This document shows, piece by piece, positions 10,369 through 20,923 of a stretch of 64,000 nt of DNA. The notes under the pieces are model-generated. The model ran no database searches. It worked only from the letters and a program-made list of their open reading frames with translations, and was not told the origin of the DNA. Origin of the DNA: Melieria omissa. Taxonomy: Eukaryota > Arthropoda > Insecta > Diptera > Ulidiidae. Position 1 is the first letter of the stretch. Each line of letters starts with the position of its first letter. The stretch is from positions 24,935,689 through 24,999,688 of the forward strand of contig OZ020270.1 of assembly GCA_963971225.1 (NCBI GenBank), given 5' to 3'. A program made the translations under genes and the position numbers.

Positions 10369-11832
10369 CACTAGTCAGAATAAGTTTGCGTACAGGCAAG
10401 TCAAAAATATTTTATGATTAATTTTGACCTCAAAAATGGGGAATGGAAAATTTGTATTCCATTTAACAGTAAACGGACTTGTAAGTTATTTGGAAACGTA
10501 TATGTGCTTGAAATTTTATAGAAAGCAATAGAATTCAACAGAAAAATATTAAAAATGGATAAAGAATAATCTTACAAAAACTTTTCAAAATTGACAAAAA
10601 ATTTCATGAAATTAGAGAAACTTTTGGGAGAGCACATTCGTCATTTCAAAAAGCCATCTTAAATCTAAAAAAAACATAAATAATTGGTTACTACGATCTG
10701 ACCATTTTCTTAAGTTACTCGAGCAAGAGGATTCGATTGTTTGCGATCAGTGCATCACAATCTAAGGCTAGTTGCATCCAATATCTTCAGAAATGTACAG
10801 AAATATTTTATAAACCACATTAGCAGTGACTTTATAAGAAAAGTTCTGAAAAAAACATACTTCCCCTACATAACAGCATGTAAGAAGCCCATATTTAGCT
10901 TACTTTCAAGAAGCACAGAATTGCTTTCGTAAAAGAGTCCATCAAGGAGTCTAAAAAACCGGATTTCCGGGACGAAATGTTGTTATCTATAGAAAGTGGG
11001 ACCTTTCATTATTATCTGATAATGGTTTGGCATATTTGGCATTAAAAGGGATCAACTAATTTGAACAGGATCCTGTTAATAACAAAAATCTGAAATTAAC
11101 AGTGAAGCATAGCATATGTGGAGATATGGTATGGGGCTGCATGTCAGGAAAGGAGTGAGCAGGCTGTGTTGTTTTATTCAGAAATGCTTCCGGGGGGTTA
11201 TTTACATATTCTAAAAGCTTATGTAAGCCAAGGTTTCAAAACTTTGGATCAGATTCCAACATATCTTTTCAACCTTAGCGCGCAATGCATACGATGCGAA
11301 GCTATGTTTGCTATTAACTGGCTCAACAAAGCTGCAAAAGTCCCTCCCTAGTCACCTACCGTGCATCTAATTGAGTATATAAGGGGTTCAGTTAAGCCCT
11401 GAGCCCAACAACACTCCATCTTCTAAGATATAGTTAACCAATACAACAATTCAAGGATATAACAAAATAACCGCTGAAAAAACACCGAATGTAAAAAAAT
11501 TTGCGCCAAAACTTCTGCAGGGAGTTCAAACGAGAAAATAAAATTCACAAAGTTATTAATTTTTGGACAAAACTTAGTTTCAATTGAATTTTAACTACAT
11601 AATCTCATCTTGTACGCAAACTTTTTCTGAGGTGAATTCATAACATATTTTGTTTTTGGCCCTCCTTCTACAGTTTGGTCAAGTTTTTGTTATTATTATC
11701 TTAATGGAATAAAAGAACTAAGTTTACGGAAAAAATAAAAAATATTTTGTTTTTGAAAAATTACTTTAAGTGATTTATTTTTCATATGAAAAAACTACGT
11801 ACCCCTTGTACGCAAACTTATTCTGACTAGTG
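10369..11832 (+). mobile_element. Tc1-like DNA transposon (decayed) in the BEL leader
   Basis: The 1,464-bp element has perfect 26-bp terminal inverted repeats beginning CACTAGTCAGAATAAGTT at 10369-10394 and 11807-11832, flanked by TA on both sides (10367-10368, 11833-11834). Internal sequence decodes to a Tc1-type transposase only across frameshifts and stops. It is younger than the BEL insertion because it sits inside it. Confidence 0.93.
10640..11400 (+). pseudogene. Tc1-family transposase relic
   Basis: Broken frames between the two inverted repeats. The clearest piece is near 11349-11390, where one frame reads SPTVHLIEYIRGSVK. That fits the Tc1 catalytic block SPDLNxIEyxWgxlK, with the aspartate replaced by T. 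Upstream fragments (GAACQ..., SKGLNTLDQ-like) fit the middle of a Tc1 transposase, but I cannot follow one frame. Multiple stops make it non-functional. Confidence 0.7.
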
Positions 11833-11978
11833 TATTATTTTATGTAGATGTTAAATGTAATGAAACTTTGTTCGAAGTTGATTTTATGTCACTAAGATTC
11901 CAATTAATTTGCTTATTTAAGTTCAAAGTTTATTTTAATGTTAATTTCACTGGGTTCCCCCCATGGGCCACCATTTTA

Positions 11979-12286
11979 TGTGCAGGACGTGCATAGGAAA
12001 TGGGGTTCTTCGTTTAGGTTTTACAGTTTTTATTGCTTTGTTATTTTCTATTTTAATTTACAAACGTTACTTTACACTTCAGTTCTTTTTCTTTAAAATT
12101 CACTTTTAATTTAATTGGCTTAACGTTAAAGTTTTGGTGCTGCTGACTCGGCTGTCGTTCGTCTTCAGGCTGCCAACTCACGCCACTTAGTGATGGCGAA
12201 ATCGTTTTTTAGCGATGGCAAGATCAGGCTAATTGCCGACTGCCAACGGTGTAGCCAGATATGTTTGTTTCCTTCGAAACCGTACA
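11979..12286 (-). repeat. 5' LTR of BEL element
   Basis: The 308-bp partner of the LTR at 4073-4380, followed outside by the target duplication ACAGA (12287-12291). Confidence 0.95.
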
Positions 12287-12480
12287 ACAGACGTTTGCCG
12301 AAAACCAAATTCCAACCGACGCTTGCCTCATTTGCCCTCACAGTTGAAATGTGCTGGTAACCTGTTGTCTTATCACCGCAATCAGATCGTCCTTCCTTCC
12401 GTACTTTGTCTAAATGAAATAATTTTAGATTTGTATTTGATTTAATTTTAATTTCATTCTTTTAATAATAATAATTAATA

Positions 12481-12801
12481 ATTGATTGGCACGACAGCCC
12501 ACTTACACGAGACTAAGGCCTAGCTTCCCGCAACCACCCGTGTTGTGCATGTGAATTTGTACGCGGGTGGAAGGGACCTACAGTTTTATGCCGGTTCCGA
12601 ACGGCAGGTTGGGAGCTTTTTCATAGGCAATTTTTACTCTCAGAGGTTTGCCATTTCCAGCTGAGAGGACAGCCACCGAAAAAGAAAACGAGTTTCCCGT
12701 TATTTTTTTTAGGTGTTACTACATGCGGTATTCGATCTTGCGTCGCTCTGCATGCGACTCGTTGGACCGCGCACTAACCAACTGAGCCACGGCGGCTGTC
12801 T
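12481..12801 (-). mobile_element. tRNA-derived SINE
   Basis: On the reverse strand the head reads ACAGCCGCCGTGGCTCAGTT. Box A (TGGCTCAGTTGG, forward 12778-12789) and a box B-like motif (AGATCGAATACC, forward 12727-12738) have tRNA-like spacing. The tail at the low-coordinate end is an AAT-rich simple repeat. It is about 320 bp. It lies exactly where the two opposed Fam1 arms meet (CATTCTTTTA on the left, TAAAAGAGTG on the right), so there is no ordinary direct target duplication. Confidence 0.75.
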
Positions 12802-13487
12802 AAAAGAGTGAGATGGCGATATAAACGTGGCGCGTCACCTGATTTCAAAATGTCAGTGTTGAAATGAAATTTGTGTCGCGATGTTCAACAATCGGAGGGC
12901 ATCCAAATAAAGTTAAGTATTAAAGGAGTAAAATTAAAGTTAAATCAAATAAAAATCTGAAATTCTTTTATTTAGACAAAGTGCGGAAGGAAGGACGATC
13001 TGATTGCGGTGATAAGACAACAGGTTACCAGCACATTTCAACCATGAAGGCAAATGAGGCAAGCGTCCGTTGGAATCTACGTTTGCCGAAAGTCTGTCCT
13101 TCTGTCTTACGTATTTTTTTATTAGCTTAATTTTATTAAATTTAGTTTCTTACGTTTTACTTTAAATAAATAAATAAATTTGAATTCATTTAATTTTTAT
13201 TAGTATCAGTTACGTCTGACTGGTTTGTCGGTTAGACGTAACTGATTTATACGGTAGACATACCGAATCGTACGTTATATCTACCAGATAGGTCTGACCG
13301 GTTTGTCGGTTAGACGTAACTGAATGGTACATGCGAGACTCCACGTGAGTAAGCGAGACAGCTGTACGTTTGCCATGGTTTCAGAGTGCATGCGTTAGAA
13401 GGTGATATCAAATCACATGGACACAAAATCAAGTCACACGTACACAAAAGGACTAGTCAGATTTTTCATACTGCTAGAACAAATCTG
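12802..13487 (-). mobile_element. Inverted Fam1 copy (interrupted; continues at 25167-25216)
   Basis: This segment is the reverse complement of Fam1 sequence seen at about 3700-4067, 12287-12460 and 26480-27120, including the GTCTGACCGGTTTGTCGGTT motif repeats. It breaks at AAATCTG (13487). The family sequence resumes, after a loss of roughly 30 bp, at TATACCGGTTAGATAAAT (25169) and ends with CTCCTTGTAGGG at 25216. The 11.7-kb block between is an insertion or rearrangement. Confidence 0.75.
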
Positions 13488-13974
13488 TGCGGTGGAACAA
13501 GACTTGTGTTAATGTGTATTTCTGTGGTAAGTCCGGTGGTCGTCGTCAGTAGTACTGGTGACCTATTTGAAACGGCGGGTCGCGCCAAACGGAGGATGGC
13601 TAGAAAGCCTATGTGTTGAGCAGTGAAAACAAGCGGTTTGACTCTTGTCACAAAGCTGATTTTATTTTTCAATTTTGGTCTCTTAAATACTAAAAAACAT
13701 AACTGTTACACGGCTGAGCATTTCCAATGCTCCGCCCGATTTTCCAGTGTCGCGGAAGTGTGACCAATCAGCGTCACGGGACCCTTTCGGTCAATTCAGC
13801 ACTTTTCCTCAAGTGCCATTGCCCTGCGGTAGGTGACATCACACAGAGTGCCGATCAGTGCATGTTCTATATGTGGGACACCGCACTGCGGTCAGTCGTG
13901 TCAGATGGCACGCCGCTGGCTTAGCCACTTGAGTGAACGCAGTGATCACGCCACCAAAGTCCCGCTAACTCCGA
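13488..13974. other. unassigned start of the 11.7-kb block
   Basis: GC-balanced, with no convincing frame. It starts with TGCGGTGG and could be the start of a decayed LTR of Gy-B, whose 3' end would be ...GATCCTACA at 25166. I find no second copy of this sequence near 25 kb, so LTR status is unproven. Confidence 0.35.
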
Positions 13975-14117
13975 CAACGAAGGCGCAGCCGGCTGCGCTG
14001 GCATCGAAAGCGCAGGCAAGCGCGCAAGCAAACAGTGCGTAACAACGAATTCGCAGTTTGGTGCGCAAGCAAGTTACAACGACGGCGCACTAGTGCGCAG
14101 GCAATAACGACGGCGCA
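13975..14117. repeat. GCGCAGT-type minisatellite, segment 1
   Basis: Irregular tandem units containing AAGGCGCAG, GTGCGCAAGCAA and AACAACGA. This is the same array as 15469-16139, 17258-17319 and 18615-18818; the gaps are transposon insertions. Confidence 0.85.
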
Positions 14118-15468
14118 CAATGGGGTAAACATGTCGAAAACCCGCGCATTACGGCTAATCTTAAAGTTACGGGCCTAACTTTTTTTTTATTTCTCGTAAT
14201 CTACATGCATGTAGCAGTCAGAAAATGCTTTTTGCATGTAAATTGGACCGAAACTGTCTGCTGTATAGCCGTTCAAAGTTGGGTGTTTTTATACTCAATA
14301 TCATTTTGTCGATGCAACTATTTTGATGGTGATGCTGAAATGTCAATTAAATCGTTATTTTTAAATATAATCAAATAATTGTTGGTACATATAATAAGCA
14401 TATTCCTATATTTAATTTGACATATAATTCTTTTCCATGGCACATTTTCTTGTAAAGATATAAGTTCTCAAAGTTTGGGCAAAAACAACGATTTTATTAG
14501 GAAAATGTCCTACTTTCGTGGTGTATAACTTTTATGGATAATCATGGATAATCGAAAATCTTTAGGGAAGGTAAGTAGGAACCTTCATAAAAAAAATGAT
14601 ACCCAACTTGTCTGCGGAAAGCTGCGGAATGGTTAGATTTTTGGACTTGTATTCACTTCTCTTAGTAAGAAAAAAAATATATATGAACTGAAAACTTTTT
14701 AACGCGCGTATGGGTCGGTACGTTTAAAACACTTGGTGCATATATATAGTATTAAAAAAAATAAATAAAGTAAAAATATATGTGATTTATCACCTGAATT
14801 AATAAATATGCTAAAAAAATATTTTGTATCAATTTTTTCGGCGGGTACGCATGATGATTCTTGAAAAAGGCAATATATTTCAATAAAACTTTGTGTGGAA
14901 TTTACGAGTAACCTAACTAAACTCTGACGTAAAAATGGGCATGGAACGCCCACTTTTAAGTAGGGTGGCCATATAAGCATACTTGGTTAAATTGGGAAAA
15001 TGTATTATATTTATATACTTACCAACGTCATCTGCCCTTTTGTGGTTATTTATAACGGTAAGTGGGCATGGTACTCCCCATTAACCCGTTATGAGCCGTA
15101 TCAACCCGTATCAAATGGTTTTTGCTTAAATACGAATTACCCTACATGTATGTGTTTTATGTGGGTGTTTTATGAAAGGAGGAAAAAATGGGGGCGTGGC
15201 TACAATCTAGAGTATTCATAAGTCAGTTTGGGTCGATTTAAATACTTTAACTTTGGTTTTGTTTTTTACTAATGAAGATTTTAAAAGTGCCTAATTGCCG
15301 ACTGTAGGGTGCCGGTGCACGGTACAGTAAATCAAATAAAATTATGGTGAACAAATCTCTGAAGAGTCCTGAAGGAGATGTCCAAATTTGAGGTATTTAT
15401 CTTTAACCGTATAGATACTACAGCATAAAATAGGCAATGCGCGGGTTTTTGGCATGTTTACCCCATTG
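14118..15468. mobile_element. Unclassified TIR element inside the minisatellite
   Basis: The ends are CAATGGGGTAAACATG at 14118 and its inverse CATGTTTACCCCATTG ending at 15468. The inverted similarity continues inward through AACCCGCGCATT. The neighbouring CGGCGCA on both sides could be a 7-8 bp duplication, but the host array is repetitive, so this is ambiguous. It is 1,351 bp, AT-rich inside and without a recognisable transposase. Confidence 0.75.
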
Positions 15469-16139
15469 TGCGGCGCAGGCATCGAAGGCGCAGTCCAGTG
15501 CACAAGCAGATAGTGACGAAGGCGGAGCCGACTGCGCAGGCAACAACGGCGCAGTCAGGTGCGCGAGTAAGCAGCAGCAAGGCGCAGTCCGGTGCGCAAG
15601 CAAACAGTGCGTAACAACGAAGGCGCAATCTGGTGTGCAGGCAACAACCAAGTGCGCAGGCAGGCAGCAGCGCAGGCACTACCAAGTGCGCTAGCAACAG
15701 TGACGGCGCAATCTGGAGCGCTAGCAACAGCGACGGCGCAGCTTAGTGCGCACAGCAGCAGCTAAGGCACAACCAAGTGCGCAAGCAGGCAGCGACGGCG
15801 CAGTCTAGCGCGCAGGCAACGGTGAAGGCACGACCAAGTGCACAAGCAAGCGGCAACGAAAGCGCAATCAGTGCGCAAGTAAAAACGACGGCGCAGTCGA
15901 GTGCGCGAAGAAGCAGCTAGAAGTGTGCGAATGAGCACAGGCGCAGTTGAGTGCGCGAAGCAGTAACAAGGAGCAGCGAGAGGTGTGTGAACGAGCACAG
16001 ACGCAGTTGAGGGCGCGAAATTGTAACAAGCAGCAGCGAGAGGTGTGCGAACGAGCACAGGCGCAGTCGAGTGCGCGAAAAAGCAGCGAGAAGTGTGCGA
16101 ATGAGCACAGGCGCAGTTGAGTGCGCGAAGCAGTAACAA
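15469..16139. repeat. GCGCAGT-type minisatellite, segment 2 (main array)
   Basis: About 670 bp of diverged tandem units built from GACGGCGCAGTCGAGTGCGC, AACAAGCAGCAGCGAGAGG and TGTGCGAACGAGCACAG. Long open frames here on both strands are by-products of the repeat and are not listed as genes. Confidence 0.92.
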
Positions 16140-17257
16140 CCCTGCAGGAAAAGTAACTAATTTTAGACTAGTTTATAACTAGTCCTTTTCTGTACAGGAC
16201 TGATTACAAATTAGTTATTTTGCTTGAAAAGAAGTGATTATTTTAACGTGGCGATGTCCTAGCAGCACATCAATTGTCTACCTCTGCATGACTTCCCAAC
16301 CAGTTTATAACTAGTTGTTTTCAAACCAATTAATAATTAGTCCACAATCGACTGATTTAAAACTAGTTGTTTTGGGACTAGTTAAAAATTAGTTAGTTTG
16401 TAACTGATTTTAAACTAGTCAAATAGTAACTCATTACAAATTACTTACATATAACCCCTTCAAATGAATTTTCAAATATATTGGATTCAATTCATAATTT
16501 TTTATTAAAATGTTTCAAAAACAAAGTGCAATTTTTTAAAATAATATAAATAAATAAATATAATATTTACATCTTATAACTAAAACCAAACAAAATAGAA
16601 AACATTAAAGGCATTTCATTAAGAATAACAATGTAATTCATTTAGTAACAAAAACATATATTTTTCTAATAATATCCATTTATAAACTGTATAAGTCAAA
16701 AAAACATAACAGGAACGTGTTTTTTGCGGCGGCGTACTCGCTGTAATTTTCCGCGCACAAATGCTCAACTTGCACGTCTTCACTCGTCCTTTCAGCCGTC
16801 TTTCCACTTGTAAGTCGGTTAAGATAAATGTCTCTCTGTTTTTTTATTTTTCGGCGAATGCTTCTTGCTTTTGTTGCATTCATTTTTAAAAATGAAATAA
16901 TTAACACAATTATTTTACGCACCTCTTTTTAATACGCACTTGATTTTCCACGCGCACGCTTTGACGGATACACACGATATGGCGTCGTTTTTGGTTAGCA
17001 ATGTTGCCAAACCATTAGATTCACTTAAAAATGCTAAGGGTAGCCAACGCAAACCCAGAAAATATAAACAAACAATAGGCAGCCCTTATTCATGGCGCAG
17101 GCGCCTTTTCGTTTTTACGAACAACGCAACGAGTGCGGCGCATGCGCTCGTGAACTGTATTGCCATGCATGATTTTTCAATCAGTTACAAATTAGTTGTC
17201 AAATAATTAGTTTAAAATTAGTTACTTTTGCCAACTGACTACTTCTTTCCTACAGGG
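16140..17257 (-). mobile_element. Fam2 TIR element, copy a
   Basis: The 1,118-bp element has ends CCCTGCAGGAAAAGTAACTA at 16140 and CTTTCCTACAGGG ending at 17257. AA flanks both sides (16138-16139, 17258-17259), a 2-bp duplication; removing the element restores the GTAACAAGGA phase of the array, seen uninterrupted near 15965. Subterminal ACTAGT/ACTAATT repeats are dense. It is the inverted partner of copy b (17320-18614). It carries a small ATG-led frame but no transposase. Confidence 0.85.
16680..16883 (-). pseudogene. Fam2 small coding segment, copy a
   Basis: A 68-codon frame starting MNATKARSIRRKIKKQRD, very basic, and containing EDVQVEHLCAEN. Fam2 copy b keeps the same block (EDVQVEHLCAES, 17765-17800) and a similar lead-in before its ATG (17698), although the middle has diverged. 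I do not recognise the protein. The shared segment may be the first exon of a missing transposase or a captured host exon. Confidence 0.5.
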
Positions 17258-17319
17258 AAGGAACAACGAGATGTGTGCGAACGAGCACAGGCGCAGTTGA
17301 GTGCGCGAAGTAGTAACAA
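17258..17319. repeat. GCGCAGT-type minisatellite, 62-bp segment between Fam2 copies
   Basis: One array unit (AACAACGAGATGTGTGCGAA and following) left between the two Fam2 insertions. Confidence 0.9.
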
Positions 17320-18614
17320 CCCTGCAGGAAAGAAGTAGTCAGTTGGCAAAAGTAACTAATTTTTAACTAATTATTTGACAACTAATTTGTAACTGATTGA
17401 ATAATCATGCATGGCTACACAGTTCACGAGCGCATGCACCGTACTCGTTGCGTTGTTCGTACAAACGACAAGTCGCCATTGGCGTCTGCGCGATGAACAA
17501 GGGTTGCCTATTGTTTGAAAATTGATATTTTCTGGGGTCACGTTTTCGATCCTTAGAATTTGTAAGTGAATCCAATGGGTTGGCAACATATACGACGCCA
17601 TATCGTGTTTTTTCGTCAAAGCGTGCGCGTGAAAAAGTGTAAATAAGTGCGTAGTTTAAAGAGGTGTGTAAAATAAATTATTTAATTAGCAAAAAAAATG
17701 CCTTCAAATCAAAAAAATATGTGGAGAAATAAGTGGAATTGAAAATGCGGATCAAGGCACAAATGAAGACGTGCAAGTGGAACATTTGTGCGCGGAAAGC
17801 TGTAAGCTGCTGTCATTGTCGCCGTGAACATTTTTGGGACTAATGGGAAAAGGCTTAAGAAGGACTACAACACATTTTTTATCGTTTTGCTTGGTATGTA
17901 TGCACGTACACATATTCAAAATTACATTCACTGTGCATAATATTCCCATAACTAATTCTACAATTCGTTCCTCTTTTAACTAGATTCAATAAATGCAGCT
18001 GATCCCATGGAAGAGCTGAGAGCAGCTATTGCCGGCGTTAAACTTGAATTTATTTAATATCTTAGTGCCTTAAGTGAACTGGCTGAAGTATTGTTTTCTT
18101 TTACTTTTCTTTCTTTAAATTAATTTTTCTTGTAAAATGCTTTGAACTGTTATTTTTATGAAATGTTTTACATTTTTGCTGTTTTGTTTGTAATTAGTTG
18201 TAAATATTATTTAAAAGGAGTGTACTTTGTTTTTGAAAACATTTAATAACACAATCGTATGAATTGAATTCAGTATATTTGAAAATTCATTTAATGGGGT
18301 TATATGCAAGTAATTTTTAATTGGTTACTATTTGACTAGTTTAAAATCAGTTACAAACTAACTAATTTTTAACTAGTCACAAAACAACTAGTTTTAAATC
18401 AGTCCATTGCGGACTAATTATTAATTGGTTTGGAAACAGCTAGTTATAAACTAGTTGGGAAGTCATGCAGAGGTAGACAATTGATGTGCTGCTAGGACAT
18501 CGCCACATTAAAATAATCACTTCTTTTCAAGCAAAATAACTAATTTGTAATCAGTCCTGTACAGAAAAGGACTAGTTATAAATTAGTTAAAAATTAGTTA
18601 CATTTCCTGCAGGG
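17320..18614 (+). mobile_element. Fam2 TIR element, copy b (inverted relative to copy a)
   Basis: The 1,295-bp element has ends CCCTGCAGGAAAGAAGTAGT at 17320 and TTACATTTCCTGCAGGG ending at 18614, flanked by AA on both sides (17318-17319, 18615-18616). The sequence is the reverse complement of copy a over most of its length, so the pair forms a palindrome of about 1.1 kb per arm around a 62-bp array unit. Its coding remnant starts at ATG 17698 and is broken by a TGA before the conserved EDVQVEHLCAES block. Confidence 0.85.
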
Positions 18615-18818
18615 AAGTAACAACGAGAGGTGTGCGAACGAGCACAGGCGCAGTTGAGTGCGCGACATTGCAACAAGCAGCAGCGAGAGGTGTGCGAACG
18701 AGCATAGGCGCAATCGAGTGCGCAAGCAAGCAACAACGACGGCGCAGTCCAGTGCGCGAGCAGAAGCAAAGGCGAGGTTGAGAGCGCAGCAGGCGAGTGC
18801 ACCACAGGCACAGCGTAA
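18615..18818. repeat. GCGCAGT-type minisatellite, segment 4
   Basis: Continuation of the same array (AACAACGAGAGGTGTGCGAA units), ending at the PIF-type MITE. Confidence 0.88.
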
Positions 18819-19280
18819 AGGCTTGATTACACGTAACGAGTAGAGTGAGAAGACAGCAACTCGAACGAGTACTCGTTTCGTCTAAACGGTAAGGCGAGTT
18901 CTTGATTGAGTCAGTGATCGATGAAAGTGGCGAGAGAGCCACTAGAATCACATTTTGTTTGCTAGGCCGAGCGACCACTACTTTACCGTTATATTTTTCT
19001 CTTTTCGCAGCGATTCGTGCAATCGCTCGTCACATGCGGCATCGCTCGTGACATGCGGCATCGCTCGTGACATGCGGTATGCGTCACACACCACTTTTCG
19101 CTCGGTTGAGTTTAATTGCGCGAGTTGCTTAGTTCATTTTGTGCATTGTAAAACCGAACTGACTCGCCGCGTGTCGAAATACGTTTGAACAACTCGTCGC
19201 TTTTGCTCGCTATCCCAATTCTTTCGGCCTAGTACCATTTTGATGTCTCGTCACTCGACTCGTTACGTGTAATCAAGCCT
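18819..19280. mobile_element. PIF/Harbinger-type MITE
   Basis: A 462-bp element with inverted ends AGGCTTGATTACACGTAACG (18819) and its inverse ending at 19280, flanked by TAA on both sides (18816-18818, 19281-19283). The 3-bp TAA duplication is typical of PIF/Harbinger. No coding capacity. Confidence 0.8.
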
Positions 19281-19617
19281 TAAGCGTGGGTAGAAACGCA
19301 GGCGCGTGAGTGAATATTGAACTTGAATTAAATACAGTGGACGTCCAATATAACGAATCTTATGTTGTAACCCCAATTTGTTAAAAAAAAAAAAAAATTC
19401 GTTAAACCGAACGAATTTGTTGTTTGTTTTAAACCATACTTCTTGAAGAAATAAGTCTCACATAGTCAGTTTATAACCTTCTGCCTGTCCCTTGGGGTCT
19501 ATTAGACCCCAGGCGGAATTAAAAACGGTTGAGCGGTCGTCTACTCGCGTTATTTAGCGTTAATCGTGCTTACAACCCTTAAAAAACAGAATTTGAAAAT
19601 GTTGGTAACTTGATGTA

Positions 19618-20923
19618 CACCGTGGCGACGAATAACTGTTACCTTTTTTCAAAGCGCTGCTGTGCCTATCGTATTAGGCCTAGACTTATTATTTTTTTTG
19701 TGTATTTTTTTTTGTATCAATACTGTAAACAATACACTAGTTAGGCAACGAAATCATTTAGTGTAAACAATTTGAGAAGCATACACGCCAAACGAGAACT
19801 TGGGGTAAAATTAAATTTGAAGGGTGAAAACCAAGGGTGATTGTTAAATCGCTGAAAAATCTGACAATCAACAAAATGTTTGTATATCGTACTATAGCGC
19901 GGTTTAAGGAAACTAGAACCCTCAAAATCGCAAAAAAGATCGGTCGCAAAAGTACCGGAAGAACTCCAGAAATGGTGAAGAAAGTGCGTGAACTCATGAG
20001 TCAAAATTGAGCGATTTCTGTAAGACAGATGGCTAAAGACATGGGTGTGTGCCATAAAGCCGTACAAAATGTTATTAAAAAAAATTTGAAGATGAATGCC
20101 TAAACCAAAAAAACCAATTCACGGTCTTACAGAGCGTCAAAAAATAATGAGAAAGAAAAGAAGTGATCAACTCCTTCGGCGGCACGCAAGCTGCGAAATA
20201 ATTTTTTCGGATGCAAAACTCTTTTTGTTACAAGACAGTCATAACGTTCAAAACGATTGTGTGTATCCAACAAGGATGGCTGATATCCCAACTCATAAAA
20301 AAGCGATTGAGAGGTATCAAAACGTGTCCTCCGTTATGGTATGGGGAGCGATTTCTGCAGAAAGGCAAGTTTCCTCTCCTTTTTAACGAAAAAGGCGTAA
20401 AAATTATCGCAAACTGCTACTTGGAAGAGGTTTTGAAAAGCATTTGTTGCCCCATGCCACGCAGTTATTTAGAAATGCACAATTTTGCTTCCAGCAAGAT
20501 TCTGCTCCAGCTCACAAGGAAAAAATTGTTCATTGCTGGTGTAAAGACGAACTTCCATGTTTTATTTCGGCAGATGAATGGCCATCCCTCTTCTCCGGAT
20601 CTGAATCCATTGGATTTCTCTATATGGGGCTTCATGCTGGACAAAATGAAGAACGTAAAACACATGAAGATAGAAGAATTCAAGCGACGCCTTCAGAAGA
20701 TATGGAATAAAATATCTGACGAAGTCGTGCGTGCCGCCTGCGCTGCCTTCCCAAAGCGTTTACGGCTGGTGAACAAAAACAAGGGTGAAAGATTTGAAAT
20801 TAATAATTAAAAACTAAATGAAATAAGTACTGAAATAAATATAAAATATATATTTTTCAAAATCAATCACGGTGTTTTTTATTTTTAACAAAACGTTAGT
20901 AACAGTTATTCGTCGCCACGGTG
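19618..20923 (+). mobile_element. maT-like mariner transposon (decayed)
   Basis: A 1,306-bp element with perfect 25-bp inverted repeats beginning CACCGTGGCGACGAATAACT, flanked by TA (19616-19617, 20924-20925). It contains one transposase reading frame broken into several pieces. It is inserted into the pogo-like MITE. Confidence 0.93.
19876..20810 (+). pseudogene. maT-like mariner transposase relic
   Basis: The start MFVYRTIARFKETRTLKIAK opens an N-terminal helix-turn-helix region that contains one TGA (after LMSQN) and a second stop after LKMNA. The catalytic part follows with FSDAKLFLLQD (first Asp), FQQDSAPAHK (second Asp) and SSPDLNPLDFSIW (third Asp). About 36 residues separate the second and third aspartates across a frameshift, close to the DD37D of maT elements rather than the DD34D of classical mariners. 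At least two stops and two frameshifts make it inactive. Confidence 0.85.

Larger units (their letters stand above)
10002..11978 (-). other. BEL 5' leader, interrupted by a Tc1-like element
   Basis: Leader sequence lies at 10002-10366 and 11835-11978. The segment next to the LTR reads, on the reverse strand, TGGTGGCCCATGGGGGGAAC, at the position expected for a primer-binding site; I could not match it to a specific tRNA. No coding sequence is expected here. Confidence 0.7.
4073..12286 (-). mobile_element. Full-length BEL/Pao LTR retrotransposon
   Basis: The element is 8,214 bp with two LTRs of 308 bp (4073-4380 and 11979-12286), near identical, with a perfect 5-bp duplication ACAGA. Coding is on the reverse strand: gag-protease (7788-10001), then pol (4550-7933). 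The 5' leader between 10002 and 11978 is split by a Tc1-like element (10369-11832). The near-identical LTRs and long open frames point to a fairly young insertion. The only visible damage is a frame change between gag and pol and the leader insertion. No envelope-like gene is seen. Confidence 0.96.

Noticed and set aside
12727..12789. Possible tRNA gene (box A and box B present)
   Set aside because: The sequence does not fold as a full tRNA, lacks a CCA-side acceptor match, and continues into a 3' body and AAT-rich tail, as in a SINE.
15418..16139. Frames up to 125 codons in the minisatellite (Cys/Leu/Ala-rich)
   Set aside because: They arise from a tandem repeat with a unit length that avoids stops, occur on both strands, and have no domain.
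15458..16139. CRISPR-like regular repeats
   Set aside because: Units are irregular and adjoin without unique spacers; the setting is eukaryotic.
19741..20067. 108-codon reverse-strand frame
   Set aside because: Antisense to the helix-turn-helix part of the maT-like transposase.
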